The notes below the pieces were generated by a model that saw nothing but the letters and a program-made list of their open reading frames with translations, made no database searches and had not been told where the DNA came from. A DNA stretch of 64,000 nucleotides from Chroococcopsis sp964623815 (GTDB lineage: Bacteria > Cyanobacteriota > Cyanobacteriia > Cyanobacteriales > Microcystaceae): the NCBI GenBank assembly GCA_964623815.1, contig CAZUVR010000012.1, forward strand, positions 21,953-85,952, read 5' to 3'. Below, piece by piece: positions 54,721 through 63,920 of this stretch (the stretch's first letter is position 1; each line of letters opens with the position of its first letter). Both the position numbers and the translations under genes were made by a program.

Positions 54721-54802
54721 TCGGGTTGAGTTTGGAGTTGGGGGTTGGGAGTTGGGAGTTGGGGATAAAAAATACCAATTCCTAATTCCTAATTCCCAAT
54801 TG
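54721..54802. repeat. Heptamer-repeat hairpin element F
   Basis: Units TTGGGAG / TTGGGGG are followed by AATTCCT / AATTCCC. The two halves are complementary. The element fills most of the rplW-rplB spacer. Confidence 0.75.
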
Positions 54803-54806
54803 CCGT

Positions 54807-55106
54807 TTATACTTCGGGGTAGAGGGTGATCGAATCGCCTTCTGCGAGGGTGACGATCGCTCTCTTATATTGGGGTTTGTGTCCCATGAATCTGCCCACG
54901 CGCTTTTTGCGTCTCGGAGGTATGGCGGTATTGATTTTTGTTACCTTCACATCGAATAAAGCTTCGATCGCCGCTTTGATCTCCGGTTTGGTGGCTTTCG
55001 GTACTACGTCGAAGACGTACTTATTCATCTCCAATTGCATAGTAGCTTTTTCCGTTACTATGGGCTTGATGATCAGGTCAGCCAGTTCTCTTGTATTAGC
55101 TCTCAT
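54807..55106 (-). CDS. rplW: 50S ribosomal protein L23
   Basis: L23 of 99 residues, at the tunnel exit, with IIKPIVTEKATMQLEMNKYVF, AAIEALFDVKVTKINTA and RVGRFMGHKPQYKRAIVTL. It overlaps the end of rplD by 11 bp. Confidence 0.97.
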   Translation of the reverse strand: MRANTRELADLIIKPIVTEKATMQLEMNKYVFDVVPKATKPEIKAAIEALFDVKVTKINTAIPPRRKKRVGRFMGHKPQYKRAIVTLAEGDSITLYPEV

Positions 55107-55734
55107 CGCCGTATACCTCTTTAATTTTTTTCAGTGCGTCGGCGGTGGCGACTAAACGATTCGCTACTAGCACATCGTAGACGTTCAAACTATCAGCACG
55201 AATAATCTTGACATTACACAGGTTTCGTGCTGATAGTAGTACGTTTTCGGGGACTTCGGTGAGGATGAGAAGAATTTTTTCATTCTCGCTCACTCCCCAA
55301 CGGGTTAAAGCTCCTGCTAACTCTTTGGTTTTGGGTTGAGTTAGTTGGTCGGCGAAGCTTTCCACTACGATCATGTTTTCGGCTTGGGCAATCAAGGCCG
55401 TGCGGAGTGCCAGACGCTTTTCTTTCTTGTTGATTTTGACTTCATAATCTCTGGGTTTGGGCCCGAAGATGACACCACCTCCACGCCATAGGGGAGAACG
55501 GATACTCCCGGCGCGGGCGCGTCCGGTGCCTTTCTGCCGCCAGGGTTTGCGTCCACCGCCCCTAACTTCGGCGCGGGTTTTGCTGGAGGCGTTGCCCTGT
55601 CTGGCTGCAGCTAGATGTCCTACTACCACACGATGGAGGAGACCAGAGGCGGACTCAACTGATGCGGTTTTCAGTTCTAAATCTACCGTCCCCGCCGATT
55701 CGCCTTGCCAATTTTTGACTACACAGTTAACCAT
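55096..55734 (-). CDS. rplD: 50S ribosomal protein L4
   Basis: L4 of 212 residues with VVGHLAAARQGNASSKTRAEV, the tunnel loop WRQKGTGRARAGSIRSPLWRGGG (joined motifs) and FGPKPRDYEVKINKKEKRLA. L4 autoregulates the S10 operon in E. coli. It lies 15 bp after rplC. Confidence 0.97.
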   Translation of the reverse strand: MVNCVVKNWQGESAGTVDLELKTASVESASGLLHRVVVGHLAAARQGNASSKTRAEVRGGGRKPWRQKGTGRARAGSIRSPLWRGGGVIFGPKPRDYEVKINKKEKRLALRTALIAQAENMIVVESFADQLTQPKTKELAGALTRWGVSENEKILLILTEVPENVLLSARNLCNVKIIRADSLNVYDVLVANRLVATADALKKIKEVYGDES

Positions 55735-55749
55735 TTTTTATATCCTTAA

Positions 55750-56388
55750 CTATTTGCCTACTTTTTTGGCGGGGGTGATGTTGAGCAGGCTCCCGGGTTT
55801 ACCGGGTAGGGCACCTTTGATCAAGATGATGTTTTGCTCGGCATCGACTTTGACCACGGTTAAATCTTTGATGGTTACTTGGGAGTTGCCGTATTGCCCC
55901 GCCATTCTTTTGCCTGGGAATACCCTCCCCGGTGTGGTTCCTGCTCCGGTACTTCCCGGCAACCGGTGATTTTTAGAACCGTGTGTCATTGAACCTCTTT
56001 TGAAGTTGTGCCGTTTTTGATAGCCGGCGAATCCTCTCCCTATGGTTTTCCCCGCCACATCGACCTTATCGCCGGGGTTGAATATATCTGCTTTTATCGC
56101 TTGCCCTAATTCATAGGCTGAGGTGTCGTCTAAGCGGTATTCTCTCAGATGACGCACCGGAGGGCTTCCGGATTTGCTCAGGTGTCCTAATTCTGGTTTG
56201 GTTAGGGCTTTTTCTTTTACTTCTAAGTAACCTACTTGGATGGAGTTATATCCATCTGTTTCTTTTGTTTTTACTTGGGTGATCGGGCAGGGCCCCGCTT
56301 GTACGACTGTCACGGGAATCGCTACCCCCGTTTCACGGTCGAATATTTGGGTCATCCCCACTTTTGTTCCTAGGATACCGACAGGCAC
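55750..56388 (-). CDS. rplC: 50S ribosomal protein L3
   Basis: L3 of 212 residues, starting at GTG: PVGILGTKVGMTQIFD, then GRGFAGYQKRHNFKRG, MTHGSKNHRLPGSTGAG and PGRVFPGKRMAGQYG. It is the first gene of the ribosomal cluster here; rpsJ is not present upstream. A promoter lies about 270 bp upstream. Confidence 0.97.
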   Translation of the reverse strand: MPVGILGTKVGMTQIFDRETGVAIPVTVVQAGPCPITQVKTKETDGYNSIQVGYLEVKEKALTKPELGHLSKSGSPPVRHLREYRLDDTSAYELGQAIKADIFNPGDKVDVAGKTIGRGFAGYQKRHNFKRGSMTHGSKNHRLPGSTGAGTTPGRVFPGKRMAGQYGNSQVTIKDLTVVKVDAEQNIILIKGALPGKPGSLLNITPAKKVGK

Positions 56389-56700
56389 GGCTTTTCCCTA
56401 CTCTTTACTAGACGACAAGACAAAACAACGCTGCCATGACTATAGAGGTGGGCAACAATTCCCACTTTATCAGTCTGCTAGTTTAATAGCTGGATTACGT
56501 TTGATTTGTAGGACAGCTTCTATAAGAAGACTGTTTAAATAACGGCTGTTTTCCCTTCGAGACTTGAAAAACCTTGGTTTCTCAGTATCTCAAAGCAACC
56601 CATGACTACCTAAATTCACTTAAAAAGTTAGGGAATTTTTAGTCACAATCAAACATTATATATTAGTTCGTCGTTGAATATCAAGTTTTTTGGAAAATTT
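56389..56700 (-). promoter_or_regulatory. Leader and promoter region of the ribosomal-protein cluster
   Basis: A 312-bp region without a gene. On the minus strand TTGATA (56684-56679), an 18-bp spacer and TATAAT (56660-56655) form a strong promoter candidate. Transcription from about 56648 would give a leader of about 260 nt before rplC, long enough for attenuation or autoregulation, although I recognise no specific ribosomal-protein binding motif in it. Confidence 0.65.
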
Positions 56701-58224
56701 TTATCCGACTACTCCCTGACGACGAAAATCTCCCGCGCCGCACAATCTCTGGTTTTCTGTTAATCCTACCCCATGCACGCCGCCAAAAAATAAATTAGTT
56801 TCCTGCCAGTGAGAAACTTGAGTATTCGGGGGTAGGGTTAGGGAATTGACGAGGGCCTCCGGTAGGGGTTCGATATTGAGAATGTGATTTTCCCAGTGCA
56901 GGCGGGGGCTGGTAATGGCGCGATCGATCGTCTGCCCGAAATCTATTAGATTGGATATAACCTGTAGAATAGCCGTTCTAATTCTATTAGACCCTCCCGA
57001 ACCTAACACGAATAGAGGCGCACCATCTTTTAGGATCATAGTCGGGGACATCATCGAGGAGAGGCGTTGATTAACGGGCCAGGTATGAAATCCCTGCGGG
57101 TTCAAATCAGCTTCACCTAACATATTGTTGAGCATTATCCCGGTGCCTGGAACCGTATAACCGGAGCCTTCCCCGTTAGAGACGGTGACGCTGGCGGCGT
57201 TGCCCTCTCTATCCATGACGCTGATGTGAGTGGTGCTACCCCACTTGTTAATCTGCTCACAGATGTATTCGGGCGAGAGAAATTGAGTCGCTATGGAGTC
57301 TTGATAGATATTGTTATCGTATGCCTCGGCTCTGGCGGAGTTAGTTAAAGCCATCACCTGGATCAATATTTCTAGATGTTCGTGGCTATGATATTCGAGA
57401 CTCTTTAAATCAAATTTTTCCAGTAGTTTTAAACTCAATGCCATTAAAATTCCTCCCGAGCTAGGGGGAGGGTTAGTAATGATTTCGTAATCCCGATAAT
57501 TCAGTTTTAAGGGGGCGCGGTTAATAATTTCGTACTCTTTTAGATCTTCGCGGTTTAAATAACCGCCCTCGCTTAAATCTTCAGCTATTCTCGCGGCTAT
57601 ATCTCCCTCGTAGAAAGAGGCCAATCCTTCTGCTGCTATTCGGGTTAAACTATCTGCAAGTTCTGGCATATAACAAACATTACCAGCTTTTAATAGATTA
57701 CCCCCCGGTGCGTAAACCTTGCTACTCTCGGGATGTAAGGTCATGATTGGGGCGAGTAGCTGTAAGGAAAACTCGTTAAAAGTGGTAAAGATAAAACCGT
57801 TTCTGGCGTAATTGATAGCGGGTTGAATAATTTCTTGAAAAGGTAATCTTCCCAATTCTTGATGAACTTGGTAAATACCTTTAATCGCTCCAGGTGCGGC
57901 GATGGAGCCTAAGCCGATGTGAAATTCCTGCAGCGCACCGCCGAAGTCTAGATAAATGGGATAGAAATCGAGCGCTTGTATTGGTTGTTTCTGGCGGGGT
58001 GTCTGAGAGAAAAAATCATAGAGCTTATTGACTTTTTCTTTTGTGTGGGCGAGGAGAAAGCCACCGCCACCAGGAGAGCAGAGAGTAGATTCAACGACGA
58101 AGGCGGCTAACACCGCAGCACAGGCAGCATCGAAAGCATTGCCGCCCATCTCTAGAATAACTTGACCGGCTTCGACGGTTTTGGGGTGTCCAGCGGCGAT
58201 GATACCGCGTTGAGAAGAGGCCAT
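56701..58224 (-). CDS. ggt: Gamma-glutamyltransferase
   Basis: GGT cleaves glutathione and other gamma-glutamyl compounds. The 507-residue proenzyme is processed at a catalytic Thr: GSTTHISVMDREGNAASVTVS (joined motifs, about residues 337-356), with autocleavage before the Thr of STTH. The N-terminal signature GHPKTVEAGQVILEMGGNAFDA and PGGGGF, PPSSGGILM and GSGGSNRIRTA are present. No signal peptide is seen, so it is probably cytoplasmic. Its ATG shares a base with the lpxD stop. It is not obviously linked to the oxidative-stress genes. Confidence 0.92.
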   Translation of the reverse strand: MASSQRGIIAAGHPKTVEAGQVILEMGGNAFDAACAAVLAAFVVESTLCSPGGGGFLLAHTKEKVNKLYDFFSQTPRQKQPIQALDFYPIYLDFGGALQEFHIGLGSIAAPGAIKGIYQVHQELGRLPFQEIIQPAINYARNGFIFTTFNEFSLQLLAPIMTLHPESSKVYAPGGNLLKAGNVCYMPELADSLTRIAAEGLASFYEGDIAARIAEDLSEGGYLNREDLKEYEIINRAPLKLNYRDYEIITNPPPSSGGILMALSLKLLEKFDLKSLEYHSHEHLEILIQVMALTNSARAEAYDNNIYQDSIATQFLSPEYICEQINKWGSTTHISVMDREGNAASVTVSNGEGSGYTVPGTGIMLNNMLGEADLNPQGFHTWPVNQRLSSMMSPTMILKDGAPLFVLGSGGSNRIRTAILQVISNLIDFGQTIDRAITSPRLHWENHILNIEPLPEALVNSLTLPPNTQVSHWQETNLFFGGVHGVGLTENQRLCGAGDFRRQGVVG

Positions 58225-59270
58225 TAAGGTTGTTGAATCTGTTTCTGTAGTTGTTTGAGGGTTTGGTGTAGTTCCGGCAGGCGTTTGTAAATTGCGGATA
58301 CGCGGAGGAATAATTTATTGGGCATGGCGGGGCTTCCGGAAACGATTTCTCCGGCGCCTATATCGTTATGTATACCGGTTTGTGCCGAAGCGATCGCACC
58401 ATCGCCTATTTTAGCCGCGTTGGCTACTCCTACTTGTCCGGCTAGGATAACTCGATTGCCTAGTTTTACTCCTCCCGCTAATCCTACTTGTCCAGCTAGG
58501 GCGCAGTTTTCCCCTATCTGGCAACTGTGGGCTACGTGAACCATGTTATCGAGTTTGGTGTTTCTGCCGATGCGGGTTTCTCCGGTGGCGGGGCGGTCAA
58601 CGGTACTATTACAGCCGATTTCTACTCCGTCTTCTAAAACTACGTAACCAGATTGTTCCGTCTTAAACCAACCCTCACGGGTGGGCACGAATCCGAAACC
58701 TTCGGCACCGATTACCGCGCCGCTATGGATAACGCAATTAGAGCCGATGCGGGTGCGTTCGTGGATGGTACAGTTAGCGTGGAGGATTGTGTTAGAGCCG
58801 ATCGAACTGCCGGGATATATAACTACGTTAGGATGTATGCAGGCTCTATCTCCTATTGTCACTCCTGATTCAATGACGACACCGGCACCGATAAATACAT
58901 CTTCGCCGATCGTCGCACCTGGATCTATAACTGCAGCCGGATGAATTTTGGGCAGGGGACGGTAAGGTTGATAGAATAGTTTTATAGCGTGGGCGAATAG
59001 TAACCGTGGTTCTGGGGTGCTGATCCACGCTATACCCCGATCGTTCGCAGTCTGTTGTAGGTTACTATCCAGTGGCAATATTAAGGCCCCGGCTTTGGTT
59101 TGGGTCACCATATGGGCGAATTTAGGGCCTTCGATAAAGCTGAGGCTTTCGGGGGTGGCTTCGTCTACGGGAGCAACTCCAGTGATTTCGGGATTGAAAT
59201 CCTTTTGTTGGCTGAGGCTGTTATCTTTGGATAGGGAGCTTAATCGATCGACTATTTCGGCAAATTGCAT
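58224..59270 (-). CDS. lpxD: UDP-3-O-acylglucosamine N-acyltransferase
   Basis: LpxD adds the second acyl chain in lipid A synthesis. The 348 residues have the N-terminal uridine-binding domain (about 1-95) and a long left-handed helix of hexapeptide repeats (about 98-300, for example IGEDVFIGAGVVIESGVTIGD), the catalytic-type His in NMVHVAHSCQIGEN, and a C-terminal helix. I take the ATG at 59270 (MQFAEIV, as in other cyanobacteria) over an in-frame TTG at 59300; neither has a strong ribosome site. It lies 60 bp after the glycosyltransferase gene. Confidence 0.9.
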   Translation of the reverse strand: MQFAEIVDRLSSLSKDNSLSQQKDFNPEITGVAPVDEATPESLSFIEGPKFAHMVTQTKAGALILPLDSNLQQTANDRGIAWISTPEPRLLFAHAIKLFYQPYRPLPKIHPAAVIDPGATIGEDVFIGAGVVIESGVTIGDRACIHPNVVIYPGSSIGSNTILHANCTIHERTRIGSNCVIHSGAVIGAEGFGFVPTREGWFKTEQSGYVVLEDGVEIGCNSTVDRPATGETRIGRNTKLDNMVHVAHSCQIGENCALAGQVGLAGGVKLGNRVILAGQVGVANAAKIGDGAIASAQTGIHNDIGAGEIVSGSPAMPNKLFLRVSAIYKRLPELHQTLKQLQKQIQQP

Positions 59271-59330
59271 CGGCAGGTCATCGGCTTTGATTTTTATCAA
59301 TTTTATACCAGTTTCTCTACCTCATCATCG

Positions 59331-60518
59331 TTAGGAACCAGAAAGCACTTCTAGATAAATTGCCTCGGTTTTTGCCGCTAATCCCTCCCAGGTAAACCGT
59401 TGTTGTACTTTCTCCCGCCCAGCTTTCCCCATAGTCTCTGCTAGAGTAGTGTCTTCCAGTAGGTTACAAATGGTATCAGAAATAGCGCGGGAATCTTGAT
59501 CTACTAAATAACCTTCTACACCATCGCTAATTACTTCGGCTACTGCGGGGATAGGGCAGCCGATAACGGGTTTGGCGAAACTCCAAGCTTCTGTATAAAC
59601 GCCCCCGAAACTTTCTTGAGAAGAAGGCACACAGAGAAGGGTACAGGCGGCGAGGGCATCAGTTTTAGTTTGTAAATCAACGCTACCTAGTCGATGAATT
59701 CTGGTGTCATTATATTCGGAGAAAATTTTTTCCGAATTGCCTACAGGGGGGCCGATAAAGACAAATTGGGCGTTAGGAAATTTCTTCCATACTGCTGCGG
59801 TGGCTTGCAGTAATTGTTGATAGCCTTTATAGGAATAATGCTGGCCGAGAAATAGGATAATTGGCTCGTCAAGCTTGTAGTGTTGTTTAAACGAGTCGGG
59901 ATTGGCGTGAGGGGCTAATATGGGGCCGTGTCCGGTGGTGTGAATTTTATCTTCTTTTACGCCCAATCCGATTAAGGTTTGTTTTTCCGTATCGGTGAGG
60001 GTGATAACTGCGTCGGCGAGTTGGTAGAGTTTGATATATTCTCGATAGCGCCATCCCACCCAGCGAGGATGATGGACGGGGGTGAAGATGAAGGGGATAT
60101 TCAATTTTTTAGCGATATTATGGGAGGCGTAGCTTAATCCCTCGCGGCCGATACGCACATTATGGATCAGGTCTTTATCTTTGGCGTGGGGATGAAGATA
60201 AGTTTCTAAGATGTGGGCTATCTTTGGCAGGGCGAAACCCATCAAGGGATAGTAAAGGGGAATGTAGGCAGATAGTTTGATTTTATCTTCCCAGCTGATC
60301 CCGATTCGATGGACGGGGATGTTATCTATTTCGTAATCTTGACTCTGGGAGGGTGCTTTTATGGTGGTGCCTAATAGCCAGTCGGTGCGGTTGTTATTCC
60401 AGTGGCTCAGGACTTGGATATTATGAGTCGAGTGGAGTTGCTGCGCTAATAGGTGCTGATGGAGTTGAGCGCCGCCGATAGCTGGGGGGTAGGTGGTTAA
60501 GGTGTAGAGAAGTTTCAT
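59331..60518 (-). CDS. Family 4 glycosyltransferase
   Basis: A 395-residue GT-B fold transferase. The N-terminal acceptor half has YPPAIGGAQLHQHLL (about 12-26). The C-terminal nucleotide-sugar half has ILFLGQHYSYKGYQQLL, LCVPSSQESFGGVYTEAW (the E-x7-E region) and ISDTICNLLED. The ATG at 60518 overlaps the upstream stop in ATGA, so it is preferred over the ATG at 60527. It is probably involved in lipopolysaccharide or exopolysaccharide assembly with its neighbours. The acceptor is unknown. Confidence 0.9.
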   Translation of the reverse strand: MKLLYTLTTYPPAIGGAQLHQHLLAQQLHSTHNIQVLSHWNNNRTDWLLGTTIKAPSQSQDYEIDNIPVHRIGISWEDKIKLSAYIPLYYPLMGFALPKIAHILETYLHPHAKDKDLIHNVRIGREGLSYASHNIAKKLNIPFIFTPVHHPRWVGWRYREYIKLYQLADAVITLTDTEKQTLIGLGVKEDKIHTTGHGPILAPHANPDSFKQHYKLDEPIILFLGQHYSYKGYQQLLQATAAVWKKFPNAQFVFIGPPVGNSEKIFSEYNDTRIHRLGSVDLQTKTDALAACTLLCVPSSQESFGGVYTEAWSFAKPVIGCPIPAVAEVISDGVEGYLVDQDSRAISDTICNLLEDTTLAETMGKAGREKVQQRFTWEGLAAKTEAIYLEVLSGS

Positions 60519-61321
60519 TTTACCCATTGGTTTTGATAATAACCCTGAAAAAATTTGAGGTAATAGCGTTTACTACGGGCCAAGGACATCAGAAAATATC
60601 GGGCTAGATTACGAGTAGGGGCGGGTAATCGTTTCAGAAATTCGTCGTGTTTAAGCAAAGAAGCATACTGCTCTCTTGCTTGAGCTAGAGAATACTGACT
60701 GGACTTACTATCATTGTGCCAGCGGAAATCTGCTAGATACTGAGGTATATGGGAGAATTTATAACCTTTTAGGGATAAGCGCAAGAAAAAATCGTAATCC
60801 ATTGCGTATTTTAAAGACATATCTAAATAATTTCCCTCGTTAAAAATTTTTTGAGAAAAAAATGTAGATGTAGTAGGTATATATAAAACGTGGAGGTATT
60901 TTAAAATAAACTCGTCAAATTCTAACTCTTTTCTATTTTGTAATAACTTACCCTCTTGATTTATCCAGCGATAATCTCCATAAATAATATCTATATCCTC
61001 GTGTCGTGCGTGATAATCCGCAACCGATCGAAAGCAACCTGGTAAATATCTATCGTCCGCATTTAACCAACCGATTAAATCTCCCGTCGCCATTTTAAAA
61101 CCCTTATTTAAAGCGTCGCTCTGCCCTAAATCTGGCTCTGATTTCCATATAAGATGGGGATAGATTTTAACTACTTCTTCTGTATTATCTTCAGAGCAGT
61201 TGTCATAAATAATATGTTCAAAATTATCATACTTTTGCTCTAGTACGCTCTTGATTGCTTCCTCTATATATTCACCCTGATTGTAAGATGGAGTAACTAT
61301 AGATATTTTAATATCAGCCAT
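60515..61321 (-). CDS. Family 2 glycosyltransferase
   Basis: A 268-residue GT-A fold transferase opening KISIVTPSYNQGEYIEEAI, with LGQSDALNKGFKMATGDLIGWLNADD, where the DD/DxD-like motif binds metal and nucleotide-sugar. The C-terminal half is less conserved. It overlaps both neighbours by a few bases, which indicates a tightly coupled operon. Confidence 0.92.
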   Translation of the reverse strand: MADIKISIVTPSYNQGEYIEEAIKSVLEQKYDNFEHIIYDNCSEDNTEEVVKIYPHLIWKSEPDLGQSDALNKGFKMATGDLIGWLNADDRYLPGCFRSVADYHARHEDIDIIYGDYRWINQEGKLLQNRKELEFDEFILKYLHVLYIPTTSTFFSQKIFNEGNYLDMSLKYAMDYDFFLRLSLKGYKFSHIPQYLADFRWHNDSKSSQYSLAQAREQYASLLKHDEFLKRLPAPTRNLARYFLMSLARSKRYYLKFFQGYYQNQWVK

Positions 61322-62222
61322 TGGTAAACTGTTCTTTGATTTTTTTGAGATATTTTAAGTAATCTAAAGGGACTAAATAACGAACGATCGTAAAAATTAT
61401 TAATCTTAAATACACGGTGACGAAAACTATAATACCCTTTTTGCCAAAAAACATTTGAGTATAATTCCAAAAATGGGGGGGATGTAAATTGGACTGTATA
61501 GAGCTTAACATCCGCCAACGTTGACTCATGGGGATAGGACTAGAAGCCCAACCAATCTCTAGAGGATTCAGAGGACATACGGCGGGCGCGTATCCTAAAA
61601 CTTTTAACTTATAGCCCGATTGAGCCGCCTTTCTCGTATAGACAATATCAGCCCATCGATGAGGTAGTGTATCGGCAGGGGGAAATCCTATATTATCGAC
61701 GATTGATCGAGGTAGACAAATCAAGTTACCACTGAGACAATCACATTCTAATACTTCCCGTTTCTGGGCCTGTAAAAGTTTGATCGACAATCCTTTTTGC
61801 TTCTGCCCGCCATAGGTAGGCTCGTCTAAATCAGTCGTAGCATAACACTGAGCGCTGACGATACACTGACCATCATCCCTACAAGCTTGAACCATCGCCG
61901 GGATAGTGTTAGGCAGAGGAATAGTATCATCGTTGAGCCAGATAAAAAAATCTCCACCTTGAGAGTAGGAGTATTCCATCCCTTTTTTGATGCCGCCAGT
62001 CCACCATAAATTACCATCTCCATTTAAGATGATCACTTCGGGATATAGGGAAGTAATTAACTCTGAGGTACCGTCTGTAGAACCGTCATCGACTATCACA
62101 ATATGATATTTACATAAGTCGCCGTTTTGACTTAAAGTTTCTAAGCAACGCATGGTTATGGCTTTACGGTTGTGAACTGGAATAATAATATATACGGATT
62201 TAGGCTTTTGATCGTCTACCAT
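61314..62222 (-). CDS. Family 2 glycosyltransferase (tandem paralogue 1)
   Basis: A 302-residue GT2 enzyme: VYIIIPVHNRKAITMRCLE, IVIVDDGSTDGTSELI, GDGNLWWTGGIKKGMEY and the metal-binding FIWLNDDT. A hydrophobic segment near residues 245-262 (KKGIIVFVTVYLRLIIFTIV) may hold it at the membrane. It is clearly a paralogue of the next gene upstream. It is 6 bp from that gene and overlaps the downstream transferase gene by 8 bp. Confidence 0.92.
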   Translation of the reverse strand: MVDDQKPKSVYIIIPVHNRKAITMRCLETLSQNGDLCKYHIVIVDDGSTDGTSELITSLYPEVIILNGDGNLWWTGGIKKGMEYSYSQGGDFFIWLNDDTIPLPNTIPAMVQACRDDGQCIVSAQCYATTDLDEPTYGGQKQKGLSIKLLQAQKREVLECDCLSGNLICLPRSIVDNIGFPPADTLPHRWADIVYTRKAAQSGYKLKVLGYAPAVCPLNPLEIGWASSPIPMSQRWRMLSSIQSNLHPPHFWNYTQMFFGKKGIIVFVTVYLRLIIFTIVRYLVPLDYLKYLKKIKEQFTNG

Positions 62223-62228
62223 AATCGT

Positions 62229-63128
62229 TCATTGTAACTGTGTTTTTTGTTTAAACTTTCTATAAATTTGTTGTAAGTTAAGACGCAATTTTCGAGGAAG
62301 TGGAGCGATTAATATAGTTATTAGTAGAAATTTGATAATGCGATTATATAAATAGGTAACTACCCCTCGATAGCCTAATAATTGGATGTGATGATTTAAA
62401 TCTGCTTTCCAATAATAAGGCGATTTAATTTTAAAATAATCTCGCCAATAATCTATAATCGATACTTCGGGATTTACCCAAGAAATAGGAGCGTGATCAT
62501 TTTTATTAAAGGCGATCGCTTCTTTAACTAACATCAGTTCATACCCTGCTATCCGGGCTTTCTTAGTATAAGTTGTATCGCCGTGATAGTGGGGAAATAA
62601 AGCCGAATCGGGATAACCTATATCATCGATAACTCGGCGGGGAAAACAGACTAGATTACCGTTTAAAGCGTCACAACTGCGATTTCCCTCTAAAGCGTCG
62701 ATCGGTATAATTTGAAAACCCCGACAGATAAAACCTCCATAGGTGGGCTGATGAGTATTGGGGTCGATTATTTGCCCAGAGGCGATAAGACGAGAGTTAC
62801 CAGCGCAAAGTGATAATAAAGTTTCGATACTCTTAGCTGCGGGGGAGCAATCATCATTGAGCCAGATAAAATATTCTGCCCCTTGTTGATAGGCGTATTC
62901 CATACCTTTTTTGATGCCACCAGTCCACCATAAGTTACCATCGCCTTGAAGAATTTTAACTTGGGGGTAATTAGTTTCGATCGCTTCTTTAGTACCATCG
63001 GTGGAACCGTCATCGATAACAACCACTTCATAATTATCTATACAGCCTAGTTTGTATAACTGTTCTAAGCAGTTAAGAGTTTTTTGACGACGATTGTGTA
63101 CGGGAATAATAATAAAAACTGATTTCAC
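62229..63128 (-). CDS. Family 2 glycosyltransferase (tandem paralogue 2)
   Basis: A 299-residue GT2 enzyme with VFIIIPVHNRRQKTLNCLE, VVVIDDGSTDGTKEAI, GDGNLWWTGGIKKGMEY (identical to its neighbour's motif) and FIWLNDDC. The C-terminus has a basic, hydrophobic stretch (IIKFLLITILIAPLPRKLRLN). The pair probably arose by tandem duplication and adds different sugars or linkages. Confidence 0.92.
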   Translation of the reverse strand: MKSVFIIIPVHNRRQKTLNCLEQLYKLGCIDNYEVVVIDDGSTDGTKEAIETNYPQVKILQGDGNLWWTGGIKKGMEYAYQQGAEYFIWLNDDCSPAAKSIETLLSLCAGNSRLIASGQIIDPNTHQPTYGGFICRGFQIIPIDALEGNRSCDALNGNLVCFPRRVIDDIGYPDSALFPHYHGDTTYTKKARIAGYELMLVKEAIAFNKNDHAPISWVNPEVSIIDYWRDYFKIKSPYYWKADLNHHIQLLGYRGVVTYLYNRIIKFLLITILIAPLPRKLRLNLQQIYRKFKQKTQLQ

Positions 63129-63150
63129 TGGCTTTTATCTCCGCTTAGGT

Positions 63151-63852
63151 TTATCCCCATTGATTGTTTTGAAAAATAGGATTAGTGGCAGGGATAAAGA
63201 ATAAATCAATTTGCCAGAAAGCCTTATCTTTTGCCCTAAATAATGGGTCACACATATCGACACAACGGAAACCTTTCGTTTCTAAATACTGGCAAATTTG
63301 ATAAAAGCGTAGGCTGTTGGGGGCTATGTCAAAATTATAGGTTTCGACAATAATCAATTCCGTCTCCGTCAGGGTTTTTGCCGCCCCTTCAAATATAGGT
63401 ATTTCAAAGCCGTGAGTATCCAGTTTGATTAAATAGGGAGGAGATAGCTTATTGTCTTTAACAACGTCATCGATGGTGATAACGGGAACTTTAATATCGT
63501 TTTCACCGAGGCGCTGATGAGATGCTAAACCCCCAAAAGGATCACAACTATCAAAGTAAATTTCTCCGGTACTATCTCCAGCGGCGGCTAAGATATAGTT
63601 CGTGTTGACTGTGGTGGCTTTATATTGCTCTAATGATTTTTCATGAAAGGGGTTAGCTTCGATGAGATAGTAAAAAGCAGAGGGGAAATATTTACTGGCT
63701 ACACTCGACCAACAGCCGTTAGAAGCGCCTACATCGATGACGGTGTTAATATTGGGGTTTCGGGAGGCACATCTTTGTAAGGCCGACTCCAGGGCTAGGG
63801 GCGGTTTATAGATTCCCGCTTTTATTAAAATTTGTTTGACTAGGCTGAGCAT
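63151..63852 (-). CDS. FkbM family methyltransferase
   Basis: A 233-residue SAM-dependent methyltransferase with motif I TVIDVGASNGCWSSVASKYF, YLIEANPFHEKSL, VPVITIDDVVKDN and LIKLDTHGFEIPIFEGA. FkbM enzymes O-methylate polyketides or sugars; among glycosyltransferases, methylation of a polysaccharide residue is the likely job. It lies 22 bp upstream of the GT2 paralogues on the same strand. Confidence 0.9.
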   Translation of the reverse strand: MLSLVKQILIKAGIYKPPLALESALQRCASRNPNINTVIDVGASNGCWSSVASKYFPSAFYYLIEANPFHEKSLEQYKATTVNTNYILAAAGDSTGEIYFDSCDPFGGLASHQRLGENDIKVPVITIDDVVKDNKLSPPYLIKLDTHGFEIPIFEGAAKTLTETELIIVETYNFDIAPNSLRFYQICQYLETKGFRCVDMCDPLFRAKDKAFWQIDLFFIPATNPIFQNNQWG

Positions 63853-63920
63853 GGATAGAAATAGGAGTTAGGGTTATCTTAGTAGTACCCAAACTGATTG
63901 CAGGGATTAAATTATCTTTC

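Noticed and set aside
55457..55969. A 170-codon frame opposite rplD/rplC
   Set aside because: It is antisense to two conserved ribosomal genes and has composition expected of a shadow frame.
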